A stretch of DNA of 64,000 bases from Bradyrhizobium ivorense (GTDB taxonomy: Bacteria; Pseudomonadota; Alphaproteobacteria; Rhizobiales; Xanthobacteraceae). The translations under genes were made by a program, and so were the position numbers. The notes below the pieces were generated by a model that was not told the origin of the DNA, searched no databases, and saw nothing but the letters and a program-made list of their open reading frames with translations. Shown here one piece after another: positions 33,662-42,981 of the stretch; the first letter of the stretch is position 1, and every line of letters begins with the position of its first letter. The stretch spans positions 62,001 to 126,000 of the forward strand of contig NZ_CAADFC020000028.1 of assembly GCF_900696085.1 (NCBI RefSeq), given 5' to 3'.

Positions 33662-34435
33662 GTGCTCGCCGTCGAAGGCCTGGTCAAGCGGTTTGGCGGC
33701 TTCCGCGCCGTCAACAATGTCTCGTTCCGCGTCGAGCAGGGCGAGATCCTCGGCCTGATCGGTCCGAACGGCTCGGGCAAGAGCACGATCTTCAACATGC
33801 TCTCCGGCACGCTGCCGCCCACGTCAGGCTCGATCATGTTCGACGGCCGCGAGATCGCGGGGCTCGCGCCGCACCGGATCATCAATGGCGGCATCGGCCG
33901 CACCTTCCAGATTCCGCGGCCGTTCCATCGCCTCAGCATTTTTGACAACGTTTCGCTGGCCGGCTTCTACGGCCAGGGCCGCCACAGCCGCGCCAAGGCC
34001 GAGGAGGCCGCCGAGCGCGCGCTGGCGATGGTCGGCCTGCCGACCGATCGCCACGCCAGCGTCGAGGGCCTCGGCGCCGCCGGGTTGAAGAAGCTCGAGC
34101 TCGCCAAGGCGCTCGCCACCGGGCCAAAGCTGCTGCTCGCCGACGAAAGCCTCGGCGGGCTCGACGAGCACGAGATGGACCAGGCCGCCGACATGCTGCG
34201 CCGGATCCGCGACGAGCTCGGTATCACCATCATCTGGGTCGAGCACATCATGGGCGTCTTGATGCGGGTGGTCGATCGCGTGATGGTGCTCGACCACGGC
34301 GAGAAGATCGCCGAGGGCCTGCCGGCCGATGTCGCCGGCGACCGCCGTGTCATCGAGGTCTATCTCGGCACCGATGCGGACGCCTCGCTGGCGGCCGCCG
34401 CCGCGGCGCAGGCGCGCCGCCGGATCGGGGCTTGA
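33662..34435 (+). CDS. LivG-like ABC transporter ATP-binding protein with degenerate signature
   Basis: A 257-residue ATPase starting at GTG. Walker A GPNGSGKST and Walker B-like LLLADESLGGLDE are intact, but the ABC signature reads LGAAGLKKLEL instead of LSGGQ-type, so ATP sandwich formation may be weak at this site. The partner LivF-like ATPase has LSGGEQ-like MSGGEQQ. In heterodimeric ABC ATPases one degenerate site is common. A 50-residue Ala/Arg-rich C-terminal tail (AAAAAAQARRRI) is unusual. It lies 18 bp after the binding protein. Confidence 0.88.
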   Translation: MLAVEGLVKRFGGFRAVNNVSFRVEQGEILGLIGPNGSGKSTIFNMLSGTLPPTSGSIMFDGREIAGLAPHRIINGGIGRTFQIPRPFHRLSIFDNVSLAGFYGQGRHSRAKAEEAAERALAMVGLPTDRHASVEGLGAAGLKKLELAKALATGPKLLLADESLGGLDEHEMDQAADMLRRIRDELGITIIWVEHIMGVLMRVVDRVMVLDHGEKIAEGLPADVAGDRRVIEVYLGTDADASLAAAAAAQARRRIGA

Positions 34436-34438
34436 CGC

Positions 34439-35143
34439 ATGCTGGAACTAAAATCGATCGATGCAGGCTATGGCAGCTTTCAGGCCCTGTTCGACGTCAG
34501 CCTCGACGTCAAGGCGGGCGAGGCGGTCGGCGTGATCGGCCCGAACGGCGCCGGCAAGACCACCCTGATGCGCCTGATCTCCGGTCTGATCCGCCCGCTC
34601 AAGGGCCGCATCGCGATGGAGGGCACCGACGTCGGTGCGACCCCGCCGCACCGCATTGTCAGCCTCGGCATCGCCCATGTGCCGGAGAACCGCCGGCTGT
34701 TTCCGCGGCTGACCGTATCAGACAATCTGAAGATGGGCGCGTACATGCAAGGCGCGCGCGCAAAGTATGCCGAGCGGCTCGAATTCGTGTTCGACCTGTT
34801 CCCGCGCATGAAGGAGCGGCGCAACCAGATGGCCGGCACCATGTCCGGCGGCGAGCAGCAGATGTGCGCGATCGGCCGCGCGCTGATGTCGAACCCGAAA
34901 TTGCTGTTGCTCGACGAGCCATCGGCGGGCCTCGCGCCGGTCGTGGTGCAGCAGGTGTTCGAGCTGGTGAAGCGTATCCGCGCCAGCGGGCTCACGGTCT
35001 TGATCGTCGAGCAGAACGTGCAGCAGGTGCTGCGCGTGGTCGACCGCGCCTATCTCTTGGAAGCCGGCAGCATCCGCGCCGCCGGCACCGCCGCCGAACT
35101 CGCCGCCAGCGACACCATCAAGCAGGCATATTTGGGGGTGTGA
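34439..35143 (+). CDS. LivF-like ABC transporter ATP-binding protein
   Basis: A 234-residue ATPase with Walker A GPNGAGKTT, signature MSGGEQQMCAIGRA, Walker B LLLLDEPSAGLAP and the LIVEQNV switch region typical of LivF. It starts 3 bp after the LivG-like gene and supplies the canonical catalytic site for the heterodimer. A palindromic repeat separates it from the permeases. It matches the family length. Confidence 0.94.
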   Translation: MLELKSIDAGYGSFQALFDVSLDVKAGEAVGVIGPNGAGKTTLMRLISGLIRPLKGRIAMEGTDVGATPPHRIVSLGIAHVPENRRLFPRLTVSDNLKMGAYMQGARAKYAERLEFVFDLFPRMKERRNQMAGTMSGGEQQMCAIGRALMSNPKLLLLDEPSAGLAPVVVQQVFELVKRIRASGLTVLIVEQNVQQVLRVVDRAYLLEAGSIRAAGTAAELAASDTIKQAYLGV

Positions 35144-35186
35144 GGATGATGACAACAGATCCCGCAGGCGTGCTCACACAGTTTCC

Positions 35187-35311
35187 CGTCATCCTGAGGT
35201 GCGAGCCTAGTGGCGCGCCAGCGCCACTAGGCTCGCCTCGAAGGATGAATCGGCCACAGACGGGCCGTGCATCCTTCGAGGCGCGCAAGAGCGCGCACCT
35301 CAGGATGACGG
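35187..35311. repeat. Palindromic repeat inside the liv-type operon, family E copy 1
   Basis: Ends CCGTCATCCTGAGGTGCG and its complement at about 35293-35311. Inside, GCGAGCCTAGTGGCGC (35201-35216) and its perfect complement (35221-35236) form a 16-bp stem. It sits between LivF-like and LivH-like genes, where mRNA folding could adjust the stoichiometry. A diverged relative is at 41194-41363. Confidence 0.82.
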
Positions 35312-35363
35312 TTCCGCTTATTCAGCTAGACGACGACGTCGCGATCTAAGGCAGTGTGACAGC

Positions 35364-36245
35364 ATGCAATCCTTCCTCGACATCTTCGACATCTACCTGC
35401 TGGAGGCCGTGATCAACGGCATCCTGCTCGGCGGCGTGCTGGCGCTCTTGGCGCTCGGGCTCAACCTGATCTTCGGCGTCATCGACGTCACCTGGATCTG
35501 CTACGCCGAGCTCGTCATGATCGGCATGTACGGCATGTATTACCTCGTGCAGGTCTTCCATCTGCCGTACTGGGCCGCCGCGCCGCTCGTCATCCTGCTG
35601 GTAGCGCTGATGGGCGCCGCGCTGCACTACCTCGTCATCGCGCCGCTGCTCACCGCGCCGCCGATCAACCAGCTGCTCGCCACCGGCGGCGTGCTGTTCA
35701 TCCTGCAGAGCTTTGCCACCGTCGCCTTCGGCATCGACTTCCGCAATCTCGGCATCCGCATGCCGGTGCTGGCGCTCGGCGAGATGAATTTCTCCTACGC
35801 ACGGCTGCTGTCGTTTGGCGCCGCGCTGCTCGGCATGATCGGGGTCTATCTATTCCTGACCCGCACCTTCACCGGCACCGCAATCCGCGCCATCGCGCAG
35901 GACCGCCAGATCATGCCGCTGATGGGCGTCGATGCGAAACGGATCTACCTCGTCACCTCGGCGATCGGCGGCGGGCTTGCCGGCCTCGCCGCCTGCCTGC
36001 TCGTGCTGCAATACGACGTGCATCCGTTCGTCGGCCTGTCGTTCGGCCCGATCACCTTCCTGATCTGCGTGCTCGGCGGCCTCGGCAATTTCATCGGCGG
36101 CTTCATCGCCGCCTTCGTGTTCGCCGAGATCATCTCGCTCGGCGGCCTGTTCTCCGATCTCGAATGGGGCTACGTGCTGGCGTTCGCCTTCTTCATCATC
36201 ATGATGTTCATCCGGCCCGCGGGCCTTTTGGCGAGGCGCTCGTGA
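35364..36245 (+). CDS. LivH-like branched-chain-type ABC permease
   Basis: A 293-residue inner-membrane protein with about eight hydrophobic segments and the LivH motif LALGLNLIFGVIDVTWI near the N-terminus. It lies 220 bp after the LivF-like gene, with a repeat in the gap. Its stop overlaps the GTG start of the LivM-like gene by four bases (GTGA), so the two permeases are coupled and probably form the heterodimeric channel. Confidence 0.93.
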   Translation: MQSFLDIFDIYLLEAVINGILLGGVLALLALGLNLIFGVIDVTWICYAELVMIGMYGMYYLVQVFHLPYWAAAPLVILLVALMGAALHYLVIAPLLTAPPINQLLATGGVLFILQSFATVAFGIDFRNLGIRMPVLALGEMNFSYARLLSFGAALLGMIGVYLFLTRTFTGTAIRAIAQDRQIMPLMGVDAKRIYLVTSAIGGGLAGLAACLLVLQYDVHPFVGLSFGPITFLICVLGGLGNFIGGFIAAFVFAEIISLGGLFSDLEWGYVLAFAFFIIMMFIRPAGLLARRS

Positions 36246-37252
36246 ACAGGCAACTCGCCGGCTGGATCATTGCGCTGATCGTTCTCGTCGCGGTGCCGTT
36301 CGTGCACCGCGATCCCTATCATCTGCACATCATGGTGCTGATCCTGATCTGGTCGTTCGCCTATACGTCGTGGTCGATCATGGGCCGCTTCGGCCTGGTC
36401 TCGCTCGGCCATGGCGGCTTCATGGGCATCGGCGCCTATGTCACCGCGCTGCTGTGGAATCATCTCGGCATCACCCCGTGGATCGGCATTCCCTTGAGCA
36501 TGGTCACAGCGGGCGTGCTGGCGCTGATCGTCGCCTATCCCTGCTTCCGCTTCCGCATCACCGGCCATTACTTCGTGCTGGTGACCTTGGCGCTGTCGGG
36601 CATCGTGCTGCAGGTGATCACCGCGACGCGCGATTATACCGGCGGCTCGCTCGGCTACACGCCGCAGCGCGCGCCGAGCGGCAAGGGGCTGCTCGCGCTA
36701 CAGTTCGACGACAAGGCGACCTGGTACCTGATCGCGCTCGCGGTCTGGGTGGTCGGCCTCGTGGTCTGGCGCGCCATCGACCGCAGCATGATCCGGCACG
36801 CCATGGAAGCGATCTCGGAGGACGAGGACGCGGCGGCCGCGGCCGGCGTCAACGTCACCGCCGAAAAGCTCAAGATCACCCTGATCAGCGCGCTGATGAC
36901 CGCGCTCGCCGGCGCGCTGTACTGCCAGTACCAGATGTTCATCTCGCCCGACACGGTGAGCGGCATCGCGGTCTCCCTGCAGATGGTGTTCGCGGCCATC
37001 GTCGGCGGCGTCTATGTCGCGCTGGGACCGACGGTCGGCGCCGTCATCACCATTTTGCTCGCGGAAGTCTTGCGCATCTCGTTCGGCACCAAGGCGGTCG
37101 GCTGGGACAATCTGGTCTATGGCGTGCTGCTGGTGCTGTTCATCATCTTCCTGCCCAAGGGCATTCTTGGTAGCGTGATCGACCTGGTCAAATCGCCACG
37201 CAAGCCGCCGAGAGGTCATGAACAACAAACCGTCCCCGTCGCTCGCCGATGA
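36242..37252 (+). CDS. LivM-like branched-chain-type ABC permease
   Basis: A 336-residue permease starting at GTG 36242 (VNRQLAG), overlapping the LivH-like stop. It has about nine hydrophobic segments and the LivM motif SLGHGGFMGIGAYVTALL. The open frame reaches 36164 but those codons duplicate the LivH reading region, so I reject the longer start. The 3' end overlaps the start of ppk2 by 35 bp. A long basic tail (KSPRKPPRGHEQQ) follows the last helix. Substrate is that of the operon's binding protein. Confidence 0.92.
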   Translation: MNRQLAGWIIALIVLVAVPFVHRDPYHLHIMVLILIWSFAYTSWSIMGRFGLVSLGHGGFMGIGAYVTALLWNHLGITPWIGIPLSMVTAGVLALIVAYPCFRFRITGHYFVLVTLALSGIVLQVITATRDYTGGSLGYTPQRAPSGKGLLALQFDDKATWYLIALAVWVVGLVVWRAIDRSMIRHAMEAISEDEDAAAAAGVNVTAEKLKITLISALMTALAGALYCQYQMFISPDTVSGIAVSLQMVFAAIVGGVYVALGPTVGAVITILLAEVLRISFGTKAVGWDNLVYGVLLVLFIIFLPKGILGSVIDLVKSPRKPPRGHEQQTVPVARR

Positions 37253-38165
37253 GCTGAAGCCCTTCGTCGCGCCGTTCCGCCACGACGGCGCCGGCGAATT
37301 CCACCTCAAATCATTCCCGACCGCCGAGAAGGGCGGCATCGACAAGGATGCCGGGAGCAAGATCATCGAAGCCAACCGCAAGCGGCTCAACGATTTCCAG
37401 GAAAAGCTCTACGCCCAGGACCGCTGGTCGATGCTGCTGATCTTCCAGGGCATGGATGCCGCCGGCAAGGACAGTGCGATCAAGAGCGTGTTCGAAGGCG
37501 TCAACCCGCAGGGCTGCGAGGTGTGGTCGTTCAAGCAGCCGTCAACCCGCGAGCTCGATCACGACTTCATGTGGCGCGCGATGATCGCGCTGCCGGAGCG
37601 CGGCCGCATCGGCATCTTCAATCGCTCCTATTACGAGGAATGCCTGGTAGTGCGCGTGCACCCCGAGGTGCTCGCCAAGCAGAAGATGCCGAAGAAGCTG
37701 GTGACAAAAAACATCTGGCGCGAGCGCTTCGAGGACATCTCCGCGATCGAGCGCTATCTTGCGCGCAACGGCACCGTGATCCTGAAATTCTTCCTGCACG
37801 TTTCCAAGGAGGAGCAGCGCCAGCGCTTCCTCGATCGCCTCGATGAGCCCGCGAAAAACTGGAAGTTCTCGATGGCCGACATCGCCGAGCGGAAGTTGTG
37901 GGCGAAGTACCAGGCCGCGTACCAGGACATGATTCACCACACGTCGACGAAAGAGGCGCCCTGGCACATCGTCCCCGCCGACCACAAATGGTTCGCCCGC
38001 GTCGTGATCGGCTCGACCATCGTCAACGCCCTCGACAAGCTCGACCTGAGATTCCCCGAAGTCGACAAGGCGGACTTGAGCGAGTTCAAGCGCGTCCGCG
38101 ACGCGCTGCTGGCGGAAGGGAAGGGCGAGGCGGAGGGGAAGAAGACGGCGGCGAAGAAGAAGTAG
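37218..38165 (+). CDS. ppk2: Polyphosphate kinase 2 family protein
   Basis: A 315-residue PPK2, which transfers phosphate between polyphosphate and nucleotides. Walker A is GMDAAGKDSAI (about residues 78-88), the Walker B-like region is GIFNRSYYEECLVVRV, and the lid region carries KNIWRERFEDI. The last 20 residues are Lys/Glu-rich (KGEAEGKKTAAKKK). It overlaps the LivM-like gene by 35 bp and is probably co-transcribed with the transporter, perhaps tying ATP or polyphosphate state to uptake; this link is inference. The class (ADP, AMP or GDP preference) cannot be told by eye. Confidence 0.9.
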   Translation: MNNKPSPSLADELKPFVAPFRHDGAGEFHLKSFPTAEKGGIDKDAGSKIIEANRKRLNDFQEKLYAQDRWSMLLIFQGMDAAGKDSAIKSVFEGVNPQGCEVWSFKQPSTRELDHDFMWRAMIALPERGRIGIFNRSYYEECLVVRVHPEVLAKQKMPKKLVTKNIWRERFEDISAIERYLARNGTVILKFFLHVSKEEQRQRFLDRLDEPAKNWKFSMADIAERKLWAKYQAAYQDMIHHTSTKEAPWHIVPADHKWFARVVIGSTIVNALDKLDLRFPEVDKADLSEFKRVRDALLAEGKGEAEGKKTAAKKK

Positions 38166-38214
38166 CAAGCGATGAGTCCGTCGCGACGGACATGTAAGGT
38201 GAGCACGCTGTTCG

Positions 38215-38388
38215 GGCTCCCTCCCCCCTTGCGGGGGAGGGCTGAGGAGAGGGGTGGCCCCGGGCGAGATGATCGATGCAGCGCTGCGCTCGCAATCTCG
38301 CGGCTACTGCTCGTCGCGACGCACGATCGAGCGACCACCCGTGTGGTACCCCTCTCCCTAACCCTCCCCCGCAAGGGGGGAGGGAACC
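38215..38388. repeat. Paired CT/AG-rich hairpin repeat, family D copy 2
   Basis: Left hairpin CCCTCCCCCC-TTGC-GGGGGAGGG followed by GAGAGGGG; right counterpart CCCCTCTCCCTAACCCTCCCCC-GCAA-GGGGGGAGGG (about 38350-38388). Same layout as 22903-23073. The following stretch to 38760 has a CATAAT-like hexamer near 38668 but no gene I can support before the leuA leader. Confidence 0.8.
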
Positions 38389-38760
38389 CTTCCGCCGGGG
38401 CGTTCCTTACGCGAGCACAGCGGTCGGCTTCCTCCTCATGTCCGCCGAGTGCCAAAACACGAAAAACAACCCCATGCAAAGTAGCCCGCCGGTATTCCGC
38501 AACCGCAACTTGACACGTCGGGCAACTCACCGGTATTCTTCCAAAATTCCGAAATCGTGCAGACGATGCTCACCGGGCGTGGGAGAGGCGCAGATCAATC
38601 GGGGCCATTGGTTGCGCATGGGTTAGGTCAACCCTGCTGCCCATCTTTCCCCATTGCGGCGGCTTGCCATAATCGTCTAGAACGACGCCACCAAGGCGCG
38701 TCCCGGCAACCAACCGTCAACGGTTTTGCCCGAGGATCTGGCGCTCAAAAGGGTCTGGCA

Positions 38761-38877
38761 ATGCTGATTCGCGGCCAAATTGATGGGATTTTGCGGGAGG
38801 TGGCCTCGGCTACCGCCACGATCCCGGCCGCAGCGCCCACCCTCCTGATTGGCGGCCTGCTTCTTACCTGCCCCTGA
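38761..38877 (+). CDS. Candidate leuA leader peptide
   Basis: A 38-residue open frame, 120 bp before leuA, with an AAAAGGG ribosome site seven bases before ATG 38761. Its tail reads TLLIGGLLLTCP: five Leu codons (CTC, CTG, CTG, CTT, CTT) lie within nine codons and the stop follows four codons after the last one. That is the arrangement of an attenuator leader peptide, in which slow leucyl-tRNA supply stalls the ribosome. The stop codon lies inside the first hairpin strand of the switch (38871-38950). Not seen in any reading of leuA itself. No homologue check was possible. Confidence 0.6.
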   Translation: MLIRGQIDGILREVASATATIPAAAPTLLIGGLLLTCP

Positions 38878-38950
38878 GGGCCGGCTGGGCATTTGTGCCT
38901 GGGCACTCAGGGGTTTGACGAGATCACCAGACCCTGACATCGCCCTGAGG
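38871..38950 (+). promoter_or_regulatory. Candidate leuA attenuator with mutually exclusive stems
   Basis: Strand 1 CCCCTGAG (38871-38878) pairs with strand 2 CTCAGGGG (38906-38913); strand 2 can instead pair with strand 3 CCCTGAG (38943-38949). A ribosome stalled on the Leu codons of the leader just upstream would cover strand 1 and favour the second pairing. The 1:2 stem has only a TTT run after it, so whether it ends transcription or blocks leuA translation is not clear. The architecture is seen in the sequence; function is inference. Confidence 0.55.
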
Positions 38951-38996
38951 TCGACAAGCTGCCGAACGGGCGCAAAGCTTCAAAGGAATTTCCGAT

Positions 38997-40559
<1,563 letters not shown>

Positions 40560-40584
40560 CGATTGGCTGCATGGATGCGACAGC

Positions 40585-40612
40585 AAACGCGGCGCCTCGG
40601 CGCCGCGTTTTT
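40585..40612 (+). terminator. Intrinsic terminator of leuA
   Basis: AAACGCGGCGCC (40585-40596) and its perfect complement GGCGCCGCGTTT (40599-40610) form a 12-bp stem, with TT and a later TTT following. It is 26 bp downstream of the leuA stop. Confidence 0.88.
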
Positions 40613-40666
40613 CGTTTGAGCCGCCCAGCTAAGCGGCAATTTGAGACATGGCAGGGGGCTGAAGAT

Positions 40667-40695
40667 TTGATACTATTCCGCGTATTCTATTATGT
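40667..40695 (+). promoter_or_regulatory. Candidate sigma-70-type promoter of the cupin gene
   Basis: TTGATA (40667-40672), 17 bp, then TTATGT (40690-40695), 16 bp before ATG 40711. The stretch is markedly AT-rich for this window. Only pattern-based. Confidence 0.35.
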
Positions 40696-40710
40696 ATTTT
40701 GGAGGAAACG

Positions 40711-41127
40711 ATGCTTGTCAAATTCTTGCTTTGCACTGCCGTAGTCACGTTGTCGATGACCGGTATCGCCGCTGCCCAGCAGAATTTGCCTGCGGCAACC
40801 CAGCAAACCGCGACGATAAAGCGGACGCCGCTACAAAAGTTTGACGTGCCCGGCACAAACTATGAGACGATCATTGGAATAGCTGAAGTCGGGCCCAACG
40901 TGAATATCGGGCGCCATACGCATCCCGGTCCGGAGTCAGGCTTTCTGCTGGAAGGCGAGATGGTGCTCATGGTCGATGGTCAAGCAGACAAGACCTTGAA
41001 GTCGGGTGAGAGCTATCAAATTCCGCCAGGTGCCGTTCACGACGCCAAAACTGGTCCGATCGGCGCGAAAGTAATTGCTACTTATGTTGTCGAGAAGGGA
41101 AAGCCGATCGCTTCTCCAGCCCAGTAG
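40711..41127 (+). CDS. Exported cupin-domain protein
   Basis: A 138-residue protein with a signal peptide (LVKFLLCTAVVTLSMTGIAAAQ region) and a cupin core: GRHTHPGPESGFLLEG and a second motif GAVHDAKT. GGAGGAAACG precedes ATG 40711. Codon choice is more AT-rich than in neighbours, suggesting transfer or weak expression demand. Function unknown; many small exported cupins are lone genes. A composite repeat region of about 400 bp follows it. Confidence 0.82.
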   Translation: MLVKFLLCTAVVTLSMTGIAAAQQNLPAATQQTATIKRTPLQKFDVPGTNYETIIGIAEVGPNVNIGRHTHPGPESGFLLEGEMVLMVDGQADKTLKSGESYQIPPGAVHDAKTGPIGAKVIATYVVEKGKPIASPAQ

Positions 41128-41193
41128 TGATGTCTGCATCGGGTCGGTCCCGGCTTTCGCCGGGACGACGCGTGGAGAAACGGTGCTGCCAAT

Positions 41194-41363
41194 CTCCGTC
41201 ACCCCCGAGGAGCGCGGCACGCGCGTCTCGAAGGATGCACGGCCTGGATGCTTCAGCGCACGCATCCGCTTTCTTGCGGAGCGAGTCGGGCCGTCGCCCT
41301 TCGAGGCTCGCCGAAGAGGCTCGCACGTCCTGCGACAAAGGCGAAGCCTTTGCGCGGGGTGAC
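41194..41363. repeat. Diverged repeat, family E copy 2
   Basis: Shares CTCGAAGGATG, ACGGCC, CCTTCGAGGCTCGCC and GGGTGACGG blocks with 35187-35311, but with more differences and rearranged hairpins. With copy C2 next to it, it makes 41194-41509 a composite of two repeat families. From 41510 to 41816 I see no gene or clear regulator site. Confidence 0.6.
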
Positions 41364-41388
41364 GGATTGATTTGCTCAGCTTGCTCAG

Positions 41389-41509
41389 TGTCATCACCCG
41401 CGCATGCGGGCGATCCAGTATTCCAGAGGCCGCAGTGCTTGAGCCGAGGGGCCGCGGCGTACTGGATCGCCCGGTCCATGTGCGCAATTGCGCACAGGCC
41501 GGGCGACAG
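41389..41509. repeat. Palindromic repeat, family C copy 2 (inverted)
   Basis: Reverse complement of 311-413: TGTCATCACCCGCG...CGGGCGATCCAGTATTCCAGA at the left and ACTGGATCGCCCGG...CCGGGCGACA at the right. It contains an additional TGCGCAATTGCGCA palindrome. Confidence 0.78.
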
Positions 41510-41816
41510 CGATGGATGAGGATATAGCCTCACATCCTCTCAGGGTGACGGTCGGGAAGGTTCGGGTGTACAAAGGCGCACTTGCGCCATGTCCACATCA
41601 CCAGCACGCCGGGAAGGGTGGGCACCTCCGCGGTCGTTTTTTCGACGGTAGGCTGCCTCACTGACGTGAGCGGGCCAGGTTGGAATCTGCCGCGCATTTT
41701 CGCGGCAATATTGGAATGGCGTCCCACACGGCGCTCCGGCCGCCGCCACAATTGGGATTTTTTGCGCTCCCGCCGGCGCTAACCTTACTGGCGTCCATGC
41801 CCGAAGGACGCCATCG

Positions 41817-42797
41817 ATGTCGCTTGCCTCCATTGTCTCAGACCCGCAGCGCAGCCCGACGGCCGCGGAGACCGCGCTGACGCGGCGCGTCGATCTCACC
41901 ACGCTGCGGCTGTTCATCGCCGTCTGCGACGAGCAGAACCTGACCCGCGCCGCGCAGCGCGAGGGCATTGCGGCCTCCGCGGTGTCGAAGCGGATGAACG
42001 ATTTCGAGCTCGCCTTCGGCGTCACGCTGTTCAAGCGTCTCGCAAAAGGCATGGCGCTGACGCCGGCCGGCGAGGCGCTGCTGCATCACGCCCGCGTCAC
42101 GCTGCTCAATGTCGAGAAGATCGCGGTCGAGCTGTCGGAATATTCGCAAGGCGTGCGCGGCCATGTCCGCATGCTCGCCAACCTGTCGGCGATCGTGCAG
42201 TATCTGCCGGAGGATCTGTCCGCCTTCTTTGCCGCGCATGAGCTATTGCGCGTCGATTTACAGGAGCGGCCAAGTGGGCAGGTGGTGCGCGGCATCGAGG
42301 AGGGCGCGGCCGAGATCGGCATCTGCTCGGCCGAGGCCGACAGCCGCGGGCTCGAAGCTTTCCATTACCGCTACGACAATCTGGTCGTGGTGATGCGGCC
42401 GGACCATCCGCTGGCCGGCCGCGACAGCCTGCTGTTCACCGAGACGCTCGACTACGATCACATCGGTCTGCACACCGCGAGCTCGATCTATCTGCGCTCG
42501 CAATATGCGGCAACCCAGGCCGGCAAGACGATGCGGCTGCGCATCAACGTGCCGGGCTTCGATGCGGTCTGCCGCATGGTGCAGGCCAATATGGGTCTCG
42601 GCCTGATCCCCGACCGCGCCTTCGAGGTGGTCGGCGCCGGCATGGGACTGTCGGCGATTCCGCTGCGCGACGATTGGGGCCGGCGCGAACTCAAGATCGT
42701 GGTTCGCGACGCCGCGCATCTGTCGGCGAGCAGCCGCCTGATGCTCGACCACCTCTGTGCGATCGAAACCGGGCGGGTGGGCAGGATTACGTCCTGA
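41817..42797 (+). CDS. LysR-family transcriptional regulator
   Basis: A 326-residue LTTR with an N-terminal tail of about 22 residues before the helix-turn-helix (TRAAQREGIAASAVSKRMND) and a periplasmic-binding-type ligand domain after about residue 110. It points toward the ccoS end of the cbb3 cluster and its last 11 bp overlap the convergent ccoS gene. It is not divergent from anything, so its target is unclear. Length is slightly above the family norm. Confidence 0.9.
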   Translation: MSLASIVSDPQRSPTAAETALTRRVDLTTLRLFIAVCDEQNLTRAAQREGIAASAVSKRMNDFELAFGVTLFKRLAKGMALTPAGEALLHHARVTLLNVEKIAVELSEYSQGVRGHVRMLANLSAIVQYLPEDLSAFFAAHELLRVDLQERPSGQVVRGIEEGAAEIGICSAEADSRGLEAFHYRYDNLVVVMRPDHPLAGRDSLLFTETLDYDHIGLHTASSIYLRSQYAATQAGKTMRLRINVPGFDAVCRMVQANMGLGLIPDRAFEVVGAGMGLSAIPLRDDWGRRELKIVVRDAAHLSASSRLMLDHLCAIETGRVGRITS

Positions 42798-42981
42798 TGC
42801 CGGTGGGGGGTGCGGGACGTTTCTCCTCCACGACAGGTCCTTCATGACCCTCGAACAGGATGCGCTGGGCCGCGCCTTCGAGATCGTCGTATTGCCCGCT
42901 CTTCAGCGTCCACATGAACGAGGCGAGGCCCGCCAGCCCCATTCCGATCGCAATCGGGACCAGAAAGAAGAAATCGATCAT
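42787..42981 (-). CDS. ccoS: cbb3-type oxidase assembly protein CcoS
   Basis: A 64-residue single-span protein, MIDFFFLVPIAIGMGLAGLASF followed by the short CcoS stretch WTLKSGQYDDLEGAA. CcoS is needed for maturation of cbb3 oxidase. Its ATG overlaps the ccoI stop by four bases (ATGA), so it is coupled to it. It ends with a Pro/Lys-rich tail and overlaps the convergent LysR gene by 11 bp. The longer open frame to 43044 is discarded. Confidence 0.9.
   Translation of the reverse strand: MIDFFFLVPIAIGMGLAGLASFMWTLKSGQYDDLEGAAQRILFEGHEGPVVEEKRPAPPTGIRT

Noticed and set aside
38172..38626. Short plus-strand frames in the stretch before leuA
   Set aside because: They lie in repeat D copy 2 and their translations are repeat-derived.
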